DNA of 6,172 nt from Candidatus Falkowiibacteriota bacterium. Lineage in GTDB: Bacteria > Patescibacteriota > Patescibacteriia > Patescibacteriales > UBA12075. This document shows positions 4,858-6,172 of the stretch, piece after piece. Numbering within the stretch: position 1 is the first letter of the stretch; the number at the start of each line of letters is the position of its first letter. The notes below the pieces were generated by a model. The model was given only the letters and a program-made list of their open reading frames with translations. It had not been told where the DNA came from and made no database searches. Made by a program: the position numbers and the translations under genes. The stretch covers positions 1-6,172 of the forward strand of contig QMNH01000059.1 of assembly GCA_003647675.1 (NCBI GenBank), read 5' to 3'.

Positions 4858-4885
4858 TTAATTGTTAAAAGTTAAATGTTAAAAG
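4858..4885 (+). repeat. Four tandem 7-bp repeats before rpsD
   Basis: TTAATTG, TTAAAAG, TTAAATG, TTAAAAG follow one another without gaps and end 9 bases before the rpsD ATG. The unit TTAANNG is shared with the palindrome at the other end of the same gap. No Shine-Dalgarno is present, so these repeats occupy the place of the ribosome binding site. Confidence 0.6.
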
Positions 4886-4894
4886 TTTAGATAT

Positions 4895-5524
4895 ATGGCA
4901 AAAGATATAAATCCAAAATGCAAGCAATGTCGCCGAGCCGGTGAAAAATTATATTTTAAAGGAGAACGATGCTTTTCCCCGAAGTGCGCCATGGTTAAAA
5001 GGAATTATCCGCCCGGTTTTCACGGGCCTAAGGGCAAAAAAAGGATTACCGACTACGGACAGCAGTTAAGTGAAAAGCAAAAAGCTAAAAGGCAATACGG
5101 CTTACTGGAAAAACAATTTAAATTAACGTTTGAAAAAGCTTTAAGGCAGGGCGGAAACACAGGACATAATTTTCTAAAATTACTGGAAATGCGTTTTGAT
5201 AATGTAGTATATCGGCTCGGCCTAGCCCGTTCAAGATCGGAAGCCAGACAGTTAATTAATCATGGTCATTTTACCGTAAACGGCCAAAAAGTAAATATTC
5301 CTTCGTATAATACCAGAACCGGAGATGAAATTAAAATAAAATCCAACAAAAAAGACATAAAAATATTTAAAGGTTTGCCCGAAAAATTAAAAAATGCGGA
5401 AACTCCGGGTTGGTTGAATTTTGATAGTAAAAATTTAGACGCGAAAGTGCTTCATGGTCCGGGCAAAGATTCGATTACTCCGAATTTTAATATGCAGATG
5501 ATTATTGAATATTATTCCCGTTAA
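4895..5524 (+). CDS. rpsD: 30S ribosomal protein S4, zinc-binding form
   Basis: S4 is a primary 16S rRNA binder that nucleates assembly of the 30S body. In several bacteria it also represses its own operon. The 209-residue product has the usual length. The N-terminal zinc site is intact with C9, C12, C26 and C31 (C-x2-C...C-x4-C). GFHGPKGKKRITDYGQQLSEKQKAKRQYGL follows the family pattern. The S4 RNA-binding domain is at ~98-150 (EMRFDNVVYRLGLARSRSEARQLINHGHFTVNG). The C-terminus (NMQMIIEYYSR) is canonical. The ATG start agrees with the family. It stands between rpsK and rpoA as in the classical alpha operon, which makes S4 a natural, but unproven, candidate regulator of the leader or gap structures here. 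Confidence 0.98.
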   Translation: MAKDINPKCKQCRRAGEKLYFKGERCFSPKCAMVKRNYPPGFHGPKGKKRITDYGQQLSEKQKAKRQYGLLEKQFKLTFEKALRQGGNTGHNFLKLLEMRFDNVVYRLGLARSRSEARQLINHGHFTVNGQKVNIPSYNTRTGDEIKIKSNKKDIKIFKGLPEKLKNAETPGWLNFDSKNLDAKVLHGPGKDSITPNFNMQMIIEYYSR

Positions 5525-5550
5525 TGCTTTGCTTTTTTATTTAAAAGCAT
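5524..5550 (+). other. Weak hairpin at the rpsD stop codon
   Basis: ATGCTTT (5524-5530) pairs with AAAGCAT (5544-5550) around a 13-nt loop; an alternative inner stem GCTTTT/AAAAGC is also possible. There is no T tract after it, so it is not a convincing terminator. The rest of the 129-bp gap before rpoA is plain A/T-rich sequence in which I see no promoter. Confidence 0.3.
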
Positions 5551-5653
5551 AAGACATATATAAAATAATTAATATAATAAAGTAAGTTAAATAAAAAAAT
5601 AAGTATATCCTAATTAATATTTTTATTTTCATATTTATCTTATCTTTTAATTT

Positions 5654-6172
5654 ATGAGCAACATTTCATTGCCTAAAAAAATTAAATATATAGAAGGCGA
5701 AAACAAAAATGAAGGTAAAATGGTAATAGAACCTTGTTTTCCCGGCTATGGAGTAACTTTAGGCAACTCCCTTAGAAGAGTAATACTGTCATCACTGCCC
5801 GGAGCAGCGGTTGTTGGGGTTAAAATCAAGGATGTTGGACATGAATTTATGGTTTTGCCGCATTTAAAAGAGGATATTTTGGAATTTATTTTAAATTTAA
5901 AGAAAATTAGATTAAGAGTGTTTAGTGATGAAGTTGTTAAGATTGAATTAAAAATCCACGGCAAAAAAGATATAAAAGCCGGCGATATAACAAAAAATTC
6001 CCAAGTAGAAATAGTTAATCCGGAATTGGTTTTAGGCTCAATAACAGATATGGCGGGCAGTTTGGAGGCGGAACTTTTTGTTAAAAAAGGTATGGGCTAT
6101 GAAATGATCGAGAGCCGGGATGAAAAAATAAAAGAAATAGGCTATATAGAGATGGATTCAATTTATTCCCCG
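5654..6172 (+). CDS. rpoA: RNA polymerase subunit alpha (5' part, cut by window end)
   Basis: The alpha subunit dimerises through its N-terminal domain and nucleates assembly of beta and beta' in RNA polymerase. The visible 173 codons are open to the last base and cover most of the alpha-NTD. Features are MVIEPCFPGYGVTLGNSLRRVIL (~23-45), the assembly core with the LRR dimer motif, then GHEFMVLPHLKEDILEFILNLKKI (~62-85), and GYEMIESRDEK (~147-157). The remaining NTD, linker and alpha-CTD lie beyond the window. The ATG at 5654 (MSNISLPKK) suits the family. Upstream bases are pyrimidine-rich with no Shine-Dalgarno. In the classical arrangement rplQ would follow, but that cannot be seen. Confidence 0.97.
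   Translation, partial: MSNISLPKKIKYIEGENKNEGKMVIEPCFPGYGVTLGNSLRRVILSSLPGAAVVGVKIKDVGHEFMVLPHLKEDILEFILNLKKIRLRVFSDEVVKIELKIHGKKDIKAGDITKNSQVEIVNPELVLGSITDMAGSLEAELFVKKGMGYEMIESRDEKIKEIGYIEMDSIYSP

Noticed and set aside
1026..6172. Alternative genetic code with TGA as Gly or Trp, as in some CPR lineages
   Set aside because: No confident gene contains in-frame TGA, and Trp is coded by TGG at conserved positions in AlaRS. Absence of TGA stops in six genes is too small a sample to mean anything.
1..6172. CRISPR array or insertion sequence
   Set aside because: No spaced direct repeats of suitable length and no transposase or flanking target duplication seen.

Overview
The window is AT-rich bacterial DNA with the core genes of a reduced bacterium. 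Its most likely home is Candidate Phyla Radiation / Patescibacteria, probably Parcubacteria-like. The reasons are a stripped-down alanyl-tRNA synthetase of 592 residues, a serine-recombinase fragment of a kind common in those genomes, a tRNA without encoded CCA, and seven protein starts of which none has a Shine-Dalgarno sequence. This placement is inference; no rRNA gene is present. Stops are TAA or TAG and no gene contains in-frame TGA, so nothing points to a changed genetic code.

Layout. Positions 1-600 hold a degraded mobile-element edge: an unrecognised 100-codon frame and the C-terminal remnant of a serine recombinase. The remnant runs antisense into tRNA-Gln(UUG), which lies on the minus strand with its own promoter and a very clear intrinsic terminator. 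Between the tRNA and alaS (611-1025) no protein is encoded. On the minus strand, however, there is a candidate ~180-nt structured RNA (about 866 to 685) with an extended -10 promoter, a branched long hairpin, further hairpins and an intrinsic terminator. Five of its pairs are G.U on the minus strand and would be A.C on the plus strand, so the fold is strand-specific. alaS (1026-2804) is transcribed rightward from a near-consensus sigma70 promoter.

From 2921 onward is a translation/transcription operon with a perfect-consensus promoter (TTGACA, 17 bp, TATAAT), a ~140-nt leader, and then infA (IF-1), rpmJ (L36), rpsM (S13), rpsK (S11), rpsD (S4) and rpoA (RNA polymerase alpha, cut by the window end). 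The gene order is the classical one. The leader carries a three-segment attenuator: two identical 9-nt segments flank one complementary segment, so an antiterminator and a terminator hairpin exclude each other.

Other oddities in the operon are wide intergenic gaps (74-129 bp), two of them built from phased 7-bp A/T-rich repeats that form long hairpins; a GC-richer, possibly structured 129-bp spacer between rpsM and rpsK; and an S11 with a ~100-residue lysine-rich N-terminal extension. Together the genes make initiation factor, 30S and 50S proteins and the polymerase assembly subunit. alaS and tRNA-Gln next door also serve translation.
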